Origin: Pycnopodia helianthoides
Taxonomy: Eukaryota > Echinodermata > Asteroidea > Forcipulatida > Asteriidae
Direction of reading: 5' to 3'
Length of the DNA stretch: 64,000 nucleotides
Assembly (NCBI GenBank): GCA_032158295.1
Contig: CM063260.1
Location: forward strand, 196,001-260,000
Shown: piece by piece, positions 12,308-25,475 of the stretch
Layout of the letters: every line of letters starts with the position of its first letter
How positions within the stretch are numbered: position 1 is the first letter of the stretch
Made by a program: the position numbers and the translations under genes
The notes under the pieces: generated by a model
What the model was told of the DNA's origin: nothing
Seen by the model: only the letters and a program-made list of their open reading frames with translations
The model's database searches: none

Positions 12308-13037
12308 GGTCGGTTTAGAGCACTTCTAGAATTAGCAAAGAAGTAAATATGTTATTGAGACACATTTGAATTGATAAGGTAAGGATTCGGGGTGCAATGT
12401 TGATTGTCTGCAAAGTTCAAGTCTCTTCACATCTAGGCATGCTCCTACTTTACTTACATACATGTACAGTATCCAAGCTCTTGAACACTCTTGCTACACA
12501 CCTACAATCATGTTCTGACAAAGAAGCTTCGACATCAATGTGTTCCAGCACCCCTAATCTATTTACTATTTTCCTAATCTTAACCATAGCCCCCCTAACA
12601 TGCCTAACCCTAACCTCAACCCTAACCGGGCCACCTGACCACTGTGTTAGCCAGAATGGTGTCTGGCTCTGGGTGTCTTTTGGACACTCTGTTTTAAAAT
12701 TTTGCCACCCTGTTTTGTCTGTCATTTACATATGTACATGTATTATAAATATAGTTATAAGTGAACAATTTGGACACCCAGCAAATTTGGAAACCCTTTC
12801 ACCAAATCCTGGCTCAAACCTTGACCCTAGTATGGTTCTATGTATGGCCTCACGGGGACACTATACTCCCTAGTGAGTAGTGATCCATCCACTCCCAACA
12901 TTCTCACAAACATGGCAAATGTCAAATGGATCAGTGCTATCAATTGGAGGCGTCAACTCAATCAAACAAAGATCGGACTGATGGATGGCTATGGTTGGTG
13001 GGTTACTGTGTAGCCATCAGTCATACTAATTAAATTA

Positions 13038-13416
13038 GCGTCAACAGGCCCATTTCACGACAACTCAAGACAACTCAAGACAACAAGTTTAAAATACCAC
13101 CAATTCATTCAAATACAATGGTTGTATCAGAGTGTAGAATTGGCCGACGTGATGCTATTGCGCTTGCGCAATGACATTGGACCGCACCCTACCGCACCGC
13201 AATAGCATCACGTCGGCCAATTCTACGGACGGAGGTAGTTGACTATTTTTACGGGAAAACATTTTTTCCCGTGAAAAATATGACTGTATGCACGATGGTT
13301 CCAGTCAGTTTTAAACATGTTTCCAGATACACTCTGATTACAACCATTGTATTTGATGGTATTTTAAACTTGTTGTCTTGAGTTGTCTTAAAATCATGAA
13401 ATGAGCCTGTTGACGC
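13038..13416. repeat. 379-bp nested fold-back element
   Basis: Terminal inverted repeats GCGTCAACAGG / CCTGTTGACGC open into longer imperfect arms (about 13038-13127 against 13331-13416), including the repeated GACAACTCAA motif. Inside is a second, perfect 29-bp inverted repeat (13134-13162 against 13198-13226) around a GC-rich loop. It looks like a MITE, possibly one inside another. Confidence 0.8.
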
Positions 13417-13867
13417 ACACTATTGTACGACCCGTACCCGGCCGATGTTGATATAGTTGTTTGCATACTTCTATTTCTAATAAATCAAATAAGGTGATTA
13501 GGACATAAGTTGATACATACTACATAACATAGTCATAGCCTTTAGTTAATAATATTTTTTTCTCTCAATTGAATGAAAAAGTCATGCCTCATGCCTGGAC
13601 GCGTCGGACCCGACCCGTTGTAGTCCGTAGTCCGTACGTGAAAACTTGTTGTATTTTTTCAATTCATAATTTCTTATATATCACGCTAATAACTGTTACA
13701 ACCGAGATCAACATCTTTTCCAGCACTTACCTTATTTTTGTATACAGAAAGTTGTGTGAAAGATTGAGTTATAAAAGTTAAAGTGTCACATCAAAGCATC
13801 GTACGGTAATATGCTTCTAATTATTATTAAAATACACGTGCACTGTAGCACACATTATGCTTCATGG

Positions 13868-13881
13868 GCGCCGCCATATTG
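13868..13881 (+). promoter_or_regulatory. YY1-like motif
   Basis: GCCGCCATATTG fits the YY1 consensus GCCGCCATnTTG. It lies in the BMS1/PHC spacer about 1 kb upstream of the candidate PHC exon, so it may mark a PHC core promoter. No expression data are available. Confidence 0.4.
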
Positions 13882-14871
13882 CAATGATGCATTCTGGTCA
13901 TTTTCCCATGTTGGTTATTTTTTGTTGAGGGCGCTCTTGACACTATTGTTAATTTGCCAGATAGATAGCTACTGCTGCAGAGACGTATATTTTCATAGAA
14001 AGTGACCGATGGTCGACAACAAAAATCATTAGATTCTACCTTTTCTGAGGTAAACCATTTCAAGGACGCATTGATTTTGCAGTTGTTATTAAATAGTCGC
14101 TGTTATGAGTTTGATGAAATGTAATTTTCGTCGCAATCTGCAACTCTGCAGAGTGCAGGCAGGTTTCGCGTCTCTTGCCGATGCGATGCGATGATATGGG
14201 ACACGTCACGTCGGCAAGATCAAACTAGGAAATGAATTGATTATCATATTTTAGGCTCTATTTTATTATTGTCAATTTGTTTCATTTATGATTTAAAAAA
14301 AAACAATATTTTGTTCTTTTGACATTCGTTTTCCACCTGAACTTATCACTGACTCGGCTCGGGGGCTCGTCGGGTGACTGATGCCTCAGCAGATGAGTTG
14401 TTTTTGTTTATGTTTTGTTATGTTGGTTTGTTTATTCATAAAGTAATGGTTTATTGTTGCACATGGGCTTGTTAAAATTGCAAACTAGAAATACATAGTA
14501 CTTTCTACCTCCATCATTAACTTCTGCAGGGGATTAACAGCATTTTTATTGAGGGCAAAGAACATGATGAGCAATGATGAGGGTTGAAGTTGGATTTAAA
14601 TTTGTCACCAGACCTATAGGTATTTGACTTTGAGGTCATAAAGACTTGTATTTTATATTGAAAAGGTAATTACTAATTAGCTGATTACGTCAGTTTTTCC
14701 TCCCACATCTTAAACTGACATACTTCATTATCTTCTCTACACAGGTATCTTCAGGCCTACGGGTCACAGTGCTAGTCACTTATTCTGGCTCCCTTCCCTT
14801 GGTTACATGACCAGAAAGATTATTAATAATAATATTAATAATAATAACAGTTATTTGTATGATATTTTTGT

Positions 14872-17800
14872 GTGTGTACAGGGGAGAATCGCAACACTCT
14901 ACCTACCGTGACCATCCAAAGCGATTGTCAAGATGAGCAGTCAGCAGTCCAGTCCGAGACCTCAGGCCATTTCCATGGCTACCACTCCACCTTCAACAGC
15001 AACGACGCCCCCGCTAACTTGAATCCACCAATACTAGTAGAGCAGCCTAAAAATGTAAACTTATTCAAGATGAAAATGAGAATAATGCCAGACAAAAATT
15101 CAAGACTCGATACTTGGTTTTTTTCTATAGGAACCTTCCTGTAGCCATCTGTTTCCAGCAGTGAACTTGGACTCAGAGTGAAAACCCAAATATGTAGATT
15201 TGATAGATTTTGATAGATTTGCAGATACTTCACTGAGGTGATGGAGTCAATTGCCCCAATGCACCCTGGTCATTGCCGTGGTGCCCCTTGAATTGTTCCA
15301 GTACAAGTTGTTTATCATTGAATGAATAGATTCCAGCATACCATGCCATATTATCGACTGTGGTTATGTGATGTACAGTGAACCATATTCAATATTCTTA
15401 CGAGAGAGCAACAAATCCCGGTGCTGTTTATGAAAACCATTGTTGTCTTTCCCTTACCAAGTCAGGGTTTCAGTGTGACAATGATATTTTCAGAGGAAGC
15501 TAGGCAAGCAGTCTGAAGTATAATAATTGGATACATTGTAGAATTCTGTTCCTGTAGGCTCAGGGGTCGATTTCACAAAACTCTTCCTAACTTAGGACTA
15601 GTCCTAGGCAATGTTAAGAGATGGGACTAGTCTTAAGTTAGGACCAGTAAGTCATATCTCTTAACATTGCCTAGGACTAGTCCTAAGTTAGGAAGAGTTT
15701 TGTGAAATCGACCCCAGATCACTTACTGACGTCACCAGTTAATGTAACATTTTTGTTATTTACAGCTCATGATGTCAGCATCGTCTCCAGTCATCCTCCC
15801 TCCTGTCGTCCCACCTCCAGCTCACCAACGTCTCTCCTTACCACAGCTGACTAGTGCACTCACATCAGCAAATCTGTCTCCTAACAGTGGTAAGACAAAA
15901 GTCGGTATTTCCATCTTGTTTTTTTTTCTTCTTCTAATACATTTAACCCATACTGAGGCTGGGAGTATCAGAAGTCTGGCCCCTTTTTGTATGATGAAAA
16001 TCTGTATTCATTACTGCTATTGTACACAGTGTTATACACATAATTGCATGAAAATTCTTCTCTTTAGGTTTGGGACCGCCAACCCTAAGCCCATCCCATC
16101 ATCCGCATCACTCACCCTCGGCAGTGTTTCCCAGCGGATCCTCACCTGTATCAGCGTCTCCAATACCTATGACCGTAACCAGTCCCATTGGCAAGCACGG
16201 TGGGAGTCTTGGTGCTCTAACAGCCTCTGTGAATGCCCTACAGCGCCCTGCCAGCACCTCAGGCCACTACATTGTCCAGCATTCTCCCAAGAGCCCTCCA
16301 TCAACAGCATTGGTCAGTGGGGTTCCTGTAGGCATAAGACACCTTCGTCCGGTGCTCAAGACCTCAGTAGGAGGCAAATCAGACCAAGCGGTCATCATTA
16401 CCACTCAGACTCCGATATTCAACCGATCTCACCATTCTCAGACCACCACCACGATGGTGAATCTCCCAGGCACATCCCCAATGTCTACCCTGGTGCGCGT
16501 GACCCCTTCCATGCAGCAGGCTATTCATCACACCCAGCCACGCCCACTCATCATCCAGCCCCGTATGATGGGGAGTTTAGGATTAATCACCACTGCCGAT
16601 GTACCGCTGATTCGCGGCGTCACCTCAACAATGGTTAACAACCCTACCATGATTAACCCGTACAATGTCCCCCAGTCTAAGCTTCACTCTGCCCTGACTG
16701 GGTTCGGTGATGGATCACCCCCACGAATCCATCTCCCTCCCTCCCCACATGGGCCTCTTAGCTTGGTGGCACAGGTCCAGCCTCAAGGAAAATGCACATC
16801 CTTCACCATGCATCCGCCCAAACCTATGGCCCATCCAAACATTACTCTCCATCCTCAAATGAGACACATTGCCCCTGCTAAAGCCCCATTATCCCATATC
16901 CCGTTGCAACCAAAACGCCCCCCACCTTACCCCACCGGGTCCGGGAGTCCCATTTCCCATCATCCACTGTCACCCGGTGCCTCATCCTATGCTATCAAAC
17001 ACAGCACTTCAAAAAAGAAAACTCCCTCGCCTGGCACCAAGCCAGGCTCACAAGTTAAGCCGGTCAAGCCAGTCCAGCAGCAAGGTCAACGGTCAGAGGT
17101 CAAAATGGTGAAACCCGTGCAACGGGAGAAGAAATCCCCCTTGATCCCAGTAGCTGTACCACCCCTTGTGGTCCCAACCGCACCCGTTAGACCAGATGTG
17201 ACGTCTACAGTAGAACCACAACAACAGACAAAACCACCAGCCAGCCAGTCGGAGCTGGTCACTCCCCAGCCGAGGGCAGAGGTTGTCGGGGTGACCGAAG
17301 GGGTGGCCAGAGTGGAGAGACAGATCCCTAAGGCTGTGGTCAAACCACAGGTGCTGACCCATGTCATTGATGGTTTCATCATTGAAGAGTCTAAAGAACC
17401 ATTCTCGGTGAGTTTCTTAATAAAAGTAAACTCTTATTGCTGAGATTTTTTCTCTTTTTTTTCAAGATAACCTGCCCTCAGAAAACCTGCAACATTTACA
17501 TTTTGAGCTTGCATACAATTACAATCTAATTGGTCTAAAACTAAACTCATTCCAACATGCACAGTATCGTTGTGTCAGTGCAAAAAGATAGCATCTCCTA
17601 AGATAGCATTTATGTTGCACAGGAAATTTGAAAGTATAAAAACATCATATCTCACTTAAAATAACTTAGATGTACATTTACTCACAAAACCAGTAGGCAT
17701 GGAGATGTGACTTTTTTCTGCAAGGAGTATTTCTATGTGAGATAAACGTTGCTGCACAATTAGGACAAGACTTTGTTGCACTGACGTGACGATATGTAAA

Positions 17801-20800
17801 GGCTCTATATTTGACAAAACATTTCTCTCATGTAGGGCTGAAGTGCGATACATACAAAAAAACACAGGCATGATATTCGTCCTACTTAAATCTGATTACC
17901 AATTTTGTCGCTCTCAGAAAATTCAGCAAAATTGTTTTGTAAATAGCCTGAAAAACCTGTAACCCCGGGGGTTGTCGAAAGTCCGAAATGTCATAATTTC
18001 ACAATACCTCCTCAAATTTGGATCCCAGTTTCAGTCTTCATATTAGCAATGACTCTCAGTCTCACACCTGTCCTTAAAGTAGAGGACTGAGTGTAATGCG
18101 CATTTACAGCCGTGGGACCTTTACACGCTTACCATAATTTCTATGTGCAATTTGACTCCCAAAATGGCAAGCTTGGTGGTACACAGGAGTCAGTACCAAT
18201 ATGTAACACTGTAGGTCAGCCCTTGTACTCAATAAAAGTGTCCTACTTATTTTACAAGGGACAAACATCATACCTGAAAAACCATCCAGAGTAACTTGCA
18301 GCCACACTCACAACTTGTACAGCGGCCACTGGAAACACATCAAGAACATTTACATGTTAAACAGACCATGAACCCTTTACTGCATCGCTAATAAAAGCAG
18401 ATCAAACTTGTCCGGCATTTTTTCCCGCTACGCAGCTCTTCAAGAAATGCCGTATCCGACCTACACTTTCTAAAGTTGAAACAAGTTTTGACAAATTTAT
18501 TTGAATATTGGACTTTATTCTCCTTGTTTGAAATTCCTGTCTAGGAATTGGTGGTAAATATGTTAATTATTGATCTTTATACAAATAAATACAAGTGGAT
18601 ATTCTGTTGTGCAGCCAGAATTCTCGTATACACATGCCCCAAAAAGGTAAAACGGTGTTCAGCGATCAGTGTTCTCAATACCACAAAAAAATTGCTTGTT
18701 TTTCATGATTTTGATACTTTGTAATAATATCAAGTGCCTGTTCATCTCTGTACATACTCCATAAATCTTTCTGTACCAGTAAGATTGTATTATAACCCAT
18801 ATTGAAGGAGTTCAGTGTCGGTCGGATACGTCATTTTTGCCATCAACCCACATTCTGTATAATTGAATGGTCGATCTGTTTATTGATTTACAATCAGAAC
18901 TGGAAACAGACAGGAGCTTGCGCCAACCTGCCTGCTTCAAGAGTGAGACCATATTTCAATCATTCGTTTTTATTTTAATTTTTTGTAGAATGATGTATGT
19001 TTTTATTTTGCTTCCCCCCTGGCCTGCCTTGCTCTATGGTTCAAATTTATGAATGTCAGTCAGTAGAACTTGAGGTCTTGGCTCGAAATACATGTACCCA
19101 CTGGACCACTGGCCAGAGTCCACTAATTTTAATCCTGCAGTCTAATGCTTTTCGAACACATCCTTTTTAGAAATTTACCAGCTGTTCATTTTCAGACCTC
19201 CTAAAAGTGAGCAAAAGTTTTAAAAAGATAACAAATTATTATTCAAGGTTTTGCAAAGTTATTTGTGGTCCAGTAAATGTTCAAAGTTACAATTATTGTG
19301 GTCCAGTGGGGATTATCTTGAAGTTGATGTCACCTAAACTATCCCAACTGGGGTACATACTTTAACCCAATTGGAACCTGATTACCCCCAATGAGGGTAG
19401 CAATGATACCCAATCGGGATACCTGTGCACGACAGAGACACTAGTTGGTCCGGCAGTTGTAGTCTTCTGAATCAGGAATATATGTCAACTAGAATCTTCT
19501 ATCCCAATGAGGGTGTTTCTCTACCCCAATAGACACAATCGGTGACCAGAGTCAAGTGACTCATTGTTGGTGGACAATGTAAACAAACCAAGCAAGCAAC
19601 ACTCAGTGTGTATGGAAAAGCATGGCTGCTTCCCACCTGACGGAAGCAGCACTGACGGAAGAAGCTTGCTTGGTTTGTTCACATCATGTACCCACTACGA
19701 GTCACATGACTTCAATCACTGATTGCGCCTATTGGGGTAATCCTTGGTGACAAAAACACCTGTCATGTGAAAGAAAGTACATGTATCTCTTACCATTTAA
19801 CTGAAAGTGTTCTCTTCGGCACCTTGGCTGCTGAGCGCAAATCCTAGATTTTGAATTGTAGTCTCTGAGCTTGGAGTTGTGAATTATCTTGGAATGCCTA
19901 GATGTGTTTTCTTTATTTTGTTGCATCTCATTTTTTGTATGTCTTTCAGCACACTGCATTTTCGTTCGGTCTCGCATGCCTGTATGATTTAAGAAGTATC
20001 ACTTTTTTATTCCTGTGTACTTTCAAAATGTAGTTTGAAGTTCGTCATGGGGTTGTCTTAAATGTTTGATAAGGAAGTCGTTAAGACTTTAATCGTGTTC
20101 GTTTTTAAATCTGAACAGAGAAAATCTGGAGAGAAAAAGTTGTGCACATGATACAAGGGTTTTCTTTGTAGCAAGTTTTCACTTGGTAGACATAAAGCAC
20201 AGGATCTGTTACTTTGAAAACGAAAATTGTTAGTTTCAATCGAAAAGCTCAGTGATTATGAAGACGGTGATGTTTGACGCTTTGCACGGTGTGGATGATT
20301 GGAAGTAATCGTTACCAGTAAGCTTGCTGGTACACAAATAGGCGTACTCATGTATGACCCAGGGTGGCAGGGAGGGGGGGGGGCAAATGTTTCCATGTCC
20401 AGCCACAAGCAGACTATGATCACGACGACAGTACCCCCTTTAAGCCAAAATGTTCACAGGTTTGTTATTTCATGTATGTGGTTGATCACACAAAACATGA
20501 ACACTGTCTGCAACTGTTTTTTCAGCTCTACCAATCCTGTGTAATACCTTTAATGTACTCTTCTTTAATAAAAACCAGTACTTTCCCTTAAAGGCTGTGA
20601 TAGAATTAAGATGAAATGATGATCCAGGGGAAAGTGCAAATGGGATTGGATACATGGAATCATGAGCACCTAATATCTGTTGATAATGTTAAACTTGACC
20701 AAATACAAATTTGCACAGCCACAATCATAGGTACACATTTTTTTGTCCATGTTATGAACAACAGTTTTGAAACCAGTGATGTAACAGTTATTTCAATGTT

Positions 20801-23364
20801 GTTTGTAAATTAATTAACCAGACAGTGCTGTGTGAATGAAGAGTAGAAAGTACTTGAGTTTGTCGAATACAAGATCTGCAAAGAGTTACTCAATATTTAT
20901 GTGGTGTTCATTTGGTGTCTTTGTAACAACAAGTGTACACATGATTGTGGCTGTGCACAAATACAAAATAAACCAGTTTCTTGTCCCTGCCCATTTCCTC
21001 TCACAGCTGCCTTAATCTTTTTGTTTCTTTTTGGGAGTTTTTAGTTAAAAAAAAATTTCACATTGGAAGATATCAAATTCAGCAAAGTACCTAGAAGACC
21101 TTTTTATGGCCTTTCTTGTGCGATCATTTCTATTTTAATCATAGTCTTCATATGCAGTCTTTAATGAGTGACATAGACGTAGTGAGTCAACCTATTATGA
21201 TCAAAGGCTCTTGATTGAGATTAATCCTCCACCCTAAATTTCTAAAAACTAAATGGATGGGCCTCCTCCTTTTTTTCAAAAAAGCCAGGATGAGAAACTG
21301 TTTTTTATATTTGTAATTTGGCCTAAGAAGGATGTGTGTTTGATTACAGATTGGGCCGTCCTCGCTGTGGTCAGATGAGTACCCTCAACTGGACCCAAGG
21401 CTACAACAGTCTCAGATGAACTCAAGGAGAGATGATGGACGACACCAAGATGGAATGCAGTCGCTCAAGCGCTCAGGTAGTCAAACACACAAGTATCAAC
21501 AGCCTGAGCAGTGTCCCCGGACATTTAGGGAGTATCTCAAAAGTCCGAGCAGTGGGAATGTTCGAATTGGATAGGTTAGGGACCTTGTCAAAGTTAGTCC
21601 AGGACAACCAGCGGATAAGTACTATCCGGGACAAGGTTTCTTACCTGCCGTTAATTCACCTCGTGATTTATGGTTAAATTTCTTGCTTAAGGACAAGTGT
21701 CATGACTGGGACCCCAACCCCGTACTCTAACACTAAACACCAGAGCTTGAGTCCAGTGCACTCGACCACTCGTCGACGATACTCAACAATTTCAAAATTT
21801 AATTTTTACCAACATCATTCAAAGCCTTCCATCTTACAATATTTGTAAAACTTTCCCTACATTGGACTAGAAAAAATTGTAATTTTGCTGTTTTTGCATT
21901 CTTAGCGCCTGATAACCAAGAGATGTCCGATGGCTTGCCTCTTCGCTGCGAGTTCTGTGGCAAAGTAGATCGCCCTCACAAGTTCAAACGCTCCAAGAGG
22001 TTCTGCTCTCTGGCTTGCAGCAAGCGATACAACGTTGGCTGCAGCAAGAGACTCGGGCTGTTTGCACCGCAGAGGGAAAACCACGAGAGGATCAAACATA
22101 AGATGAAACTGCAGGTGAAGGCCAAGCCGCTCAAAGGGTCCAGAGGAAAACATGGACGGCTCAGCTTCAATGTCGACAGACCTTGGGTAAGGCTCAGAAT
22201 CTAGGGACAGTAGGCCATGACCTGGTTGCATAAAAATGTTTATTGACCCCTTGGACGGCACCGAATGGAACGTACCTCCGCAAAATGCGTGTCTACCTTT
22301 TTCCGCCATTTTGGGAGTCCATTCTTATACATACATTTTTATTTCCAAAATACGGACAGAACAGGCACATGTAAGTGCGCTGCCGGTCGTCAAATGGGTC
22401 ATTAGCAAAAAATTGTGCTGGACAAAAGTTGGCAGGGAACGAGTAACAAACAATATGCATTACATGGTATATTGGCTGGTAACCTGTTCTTCTGGTAAAG
22501 CAATATTTTATGTGCTAAGCAATTATTTGTGTTTAAAAGTTTTATGAAATTGGAGGCTTTATTATGTTGCCACTATCTGTGTTGAGTCCCCTGTCTTTAT
22601 TACAGTAATATAATGATCTTCATTAACCAGACTATTTTCCCCTTCCACCCTCAGTCTGGTAGCTATGAGGTTTACAATCAATTTTACTCTAAGCACACAC
22701 AATTTAAACAAGAAACGTGTGAAACTGAAATCATTAATTCTGACAAAGGCTCCAGTATAAACCAGTATAAACCTGTATGAACCAGCACAGACTGGTATGA
22801 ACCAGTATAAATTGGTGGAGTATTTCTATTCAGCTGTATTGTTTGACAAAAATTATTCTTTTGCAGTGTACTGGGCAGTCATTCAACCACTTTCCACAAG
22901 GGGAAAGGATGTACAGTCAAGACCAGCAGCAGCAGGGGAGCTCTTCAATGTCCACAACATCCACCACCATGTCCAATCCCACCGCTGCCACCAACCAAGA
23001 TCGGGAAAGCAACAGCAGCAGCGCTGGACCGTCAGAAGAATCCTCATCCATGGAGTCGTCCATGACCTTTTCCCCGTCTCCCAACAGCGAAGTAGACGAG
23101 ACTCCACCTGTTTCAGACGATGCCTTTGACGATCCAGCCGGCCCTGAAGGAGATCCGGCCAAGTGGTCAGTCCAAGACGTCTATGATTTCATCCACACCC
23201 TACCAGGCTGCTCAGATTATGCTGATGAGTTCTTGAGGCAGGAGATTGACGGTCAGGCCTTGATGCTTCTCAAAGAGGACCACTTGATGACAGCAATGAA
23301 CATGAAACTCGGTCCAGCTCTCAAAATCATCAGCCGAATCTACTCACTGAAAGAGAAAATTTAA
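14872..23364 (+). CDS. PHC: Polyhomeotic-like protein (PHC), PRC1 subunit
   Basis: Core subunit of Polycomb repressive complex 1, a nuclear chromatin silencer whose SAM domain polymerises (family knowledge). Exons: uncertain 14872/14882-15054, then 15766-15889, 16068-17407, 21350-21476, 21906-22186 and 22867-23364 (TAA stop). The last five join in phase and give 788 aa from the Met at 15769. Residues 1-450 are Pro/Ser/Thr/Gln-rich and low complexity. HD1 lies at about 461-487 (AVVKPQVLTHVIDGF). The FCS zinc finger has cysteines at 544, 547, 563 and 567 (CEFC, then RSKRFCSLACSKRYNVGC), closest in memory to vertebrate PHC2/PHC3. The SAM domain at 719-788 contains EIDGQALMLLKEDHLMTAMN. The 5' end is open. 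The 14872 frame joins exon 15766 in phase through a weak donor at 15055, but translation may begin at 15769 with the upstream exon as UTR. Transcribed away from BMS1. Confidence 0.9.
15563..15715. repeat. Near-perfect fold-back MITE of 153 bp
   Basis: Starts GGGGTCGATTTCACAAAACT and ends with its inverse. Arms repeat CTAACTTAGGACTAGTCC and the CCTAGGCAATGTTAAGAGAT inverse. Lies 50 bp upstream of a PHC exon. Confidence 0.9.
19522..19740. repeat. Fold-back element of about 219 bp
   Basis: Outer ends TACCCCAATAGACACAATC and its inverse GATTGCGCCTATTGGGGTA. Inner arms contain ACAAACCAAGCAAGC against GCTTGCTTGGTTTGT. In the large PHC intron. Confidence 0.8.
20277..20357. repeat. Single diverged unit of the 7303 repeat family
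   Basis: GCTTTGCACGGTGTGGATGA, then GTAAGCTTGCTGGTACAC and CATGTATGA, in the PHC intron between HD1 and the next exon. Confidence 0.6.
21685..21790 (-). repeat. tRNA-Leu-like SINE fragment
   Basis: Retains ACCAGAGCTTGAGTCC, the reverse of the Leu-type anticodon arm, and the ACAAGTGTCATGACTGGG junction. Located in the PHC intron before the FCS-finger exon. Confidence 0.6.
22430..22557. repeat. Fold-back family C, partial
   Basis: ACATGGTATATTGGCTGGTA and GTTTTATGAAATTGG match the family. In the PHC intron before the SAM exon. Confidence 0.6.
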
Positions 23365-24184
23365 CGAGAGCCTTTACCACTAACCCCCATTCCGCTTTGC
23401 AGTACTGCGGAAAGTGATCTCCAAGTGGGAACAAATTTAAAGGGACATGGAGGCCAAGAACCAGGGAAGTGGAGGTCATGGCCTCTGTTTGTGGCCTCCC
23501 ATGAAATTTCAGGCCAGGTGGTCTCTCTGTTATAGGACTCAAGAAGCAGTTTCAACTGCAATTAGTATCTTTTTCATACAATTATTTAAGTATTAATAAT
23601 AATTATCTTAAAGGTCATAATAATAATTTGTCTTGTGAACTTGTGAGAATTGTTTAAGGTGTGTCTCTAGCAAGGAATTTTTCGCTCTTATCGATGTTAA
23701 AAAAACAGACATTCCCTGGAAAGGGGCACTTCCATTGAAAGACAAAAAAGTCTAGGGGGACATTTTGTAAGACCTTAAGCGCGTTCTTAGAAAAAATTCC
23801 ACGTCTTGTGTTTTGTTATAGTGGTGTCTAAGATTTTGATGTTCTGCATGTGTATTGTGCAGGAGAGATGGTCCATTTTGTGTTGATAGAGTTTGAACAG
23901 TTATAAACTCAAAACTTTAGACATTTTTTATTTAGATTGTAGCAAGTGGTGGAATTGGTACTGTAGAGTAAACCACCTTAAATTATTAACATGTTTAGAT
24001 TTTAATATTTACTTTTTGTTTACATTCAAGGTATGTATACATTAGCAGAAGCGTCTTTTAAGTACGTGTACGTACATTGCTGTACGATTCTATTATTGGA
24101 TTTTATGTTGTTTATTGCGAAGTTGGGTTTAGTTGTAATTTCGCTTTACACAGTACAATCACTTTTAGCATGTGGGCATGTGTG

Positions 24185-24245
24185 ACAGAATAACAACACC
24201 AGAACTTGAGTCTGGTGTACTAGACCGCTCCATGCAGAGTATTCA
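24185..24245 (-). repeat. tRNA-Leu-like SINE fragment
   Basis: Short diverged head: ACCAGAACTTGAGTCTGGTG and a degraded A box. Downstream of PHC. Confidence 0.5.
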
Positions 24246-25094
24246 ACATACATGTGTCCTAAATCCTATTGCAATGATTGCTCTCAGCATCTGATGAATC
24301 AATCAGTCAAACAAGAAATTGAGGGGGGCTGATAAATCTGTCCAACAAGAAATTGAGGGAGAGCCATCATAACATGGCAGTTACCAGATTCAGATTTGTT
24401 ACCTTGCGGAAGGATACATGGGGGTGTGGGAACTCGTTGGTTAAGGGGGGTAGAGGGATTGATTTGCCCAAAACTTTACACGCGTAAAAAGTATTTTTTG
24501 CTCTGTCAAATTGTTTTTCTTCTTGCTGTGCTCAAATTTTTCCCACTGTTTTGCAAAATTTTTTGGAGGGCAGTTGCACCCCACCACCCCCCCCCCTCCC
24601 GCCTCCCTGGAAGGATTTATTAATTTGTGCTGTGACATTTTTGATGATGCACATTATTAACTTTTATTTCATGGACTGTAAATGTAAAAGTAGACTAGTA
24701 CAAAAGGTTGTGGTACCAGACCCTTTTCATGGTGCAGCCATCTTGTTTTCCCCCATTGGAACCAATCTAATCAGAGTGAGGCTTGATGGTCAAATTAGTA
24801 TGGTGCCTTGCTCAGTAGTATTGTTGATTGCAGCATGAAAAGGGTCACACTAACATGTGTTGTTTGTTTGTTTGTTTTTAACACGCAAAGCTTGCCAATT
24901 TCATTCATTCTTTGAGGAATTTAGACTTTTGTTATTATTAAAAATGCATCGTAATCGTGCATGTGACTGTAAATCTACATTTTTTTATCATGGAAATTAT
25001 TATTAGCGTTGTCTGTGTCACCATGGGAACTACAATTGTTATTTGTTTACTTGAAGAACGGTGTTTATTTTGTCATCATCCGGTGCCGTCTCCC

Positions 25095-25475
25095 TTAAAG
25101 GGAAGGTACACGATTGGTAATCACTCTAAAAGTTAATGGCAATAAAAACTGACTCGGTTAGAAGTACAGCAACTTTCGATAGTATAAAGCATTTTGAGAA
25201 ATATTTCAATTCAAAATAATGTGAATATGAAAACATATGTCAGATTTTATCCCCCCAAATTTGAATCTGAGAAACGTTTCTCAGATCGTGTATTCCTATT
25301 AGGGATTATTCTTTATGCGTAGACATAATCGCTGCGGATTTTGGTGATATTTCAAAAACGCGACCACCTTTTGAAATGAAATTTTCACAGGCTAGTTTTA
25401 TTGTATAATATCTACATTTATATAGGATTAAAACAATCAAACGGTCCCAAACCCAAAGGTTTACTTTGCCTTTAA
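25095..25475 (+). repeat. TTAA-flanked repeat family B, copy 1
   Basis: TTAAAGGGAAGGTACACG at the left and GCCTTTAA at the right suggest TTAA target duplication, as in piggyBac-type elements. Interior module AAAAACTGACTCGGTTAGAA and AGTATAAAGCATTTTGAGAA recur in other copies. A TGAGAAACGTTTCTCA palindrome is inside. Confidence 0.65.

Larger units (their letters stand above)
12308..14871. promoter_or_regulatory. Divergent BMS1/PHC intergenic region
   Basis: Roughly 2.5 kb between the BMS1 ATG and the first possible PHC exon. It contains a degenerate CCCTAA-like stretch (about 12590-12632), a 379-bp fold-back element (13038-13416), a YY1-like GCCGCCATATTG at about 13870, and an AT-rich stretch with ATT repeats at 14818-14850. 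No protein-coding exon was recognised, although a short upstream PHC exon could be hidden here. Confidence 0.45.
17408..21349. other. Large PHC intron without recognised genes
   Basis: AT-rich, non-coding. Holds the 19522 fold-back, several CCCAATGAGGGT-like short repeats just before it (19340-19520), and a unit of the 7303 family. The short ORFs lack coding character. Confidence 0.6.

Noticed and set aside
12589..12632. Interstitial telomere repeat
   Set aside because: Only a few degenerate CCTAACCCTAACC-like units; too short and impure.
12397..12873. 158-aa ORF upstream of BMS1
   Set aside because: Runs through CCTAA-like repeat sequence, low complexity, no family recognised.
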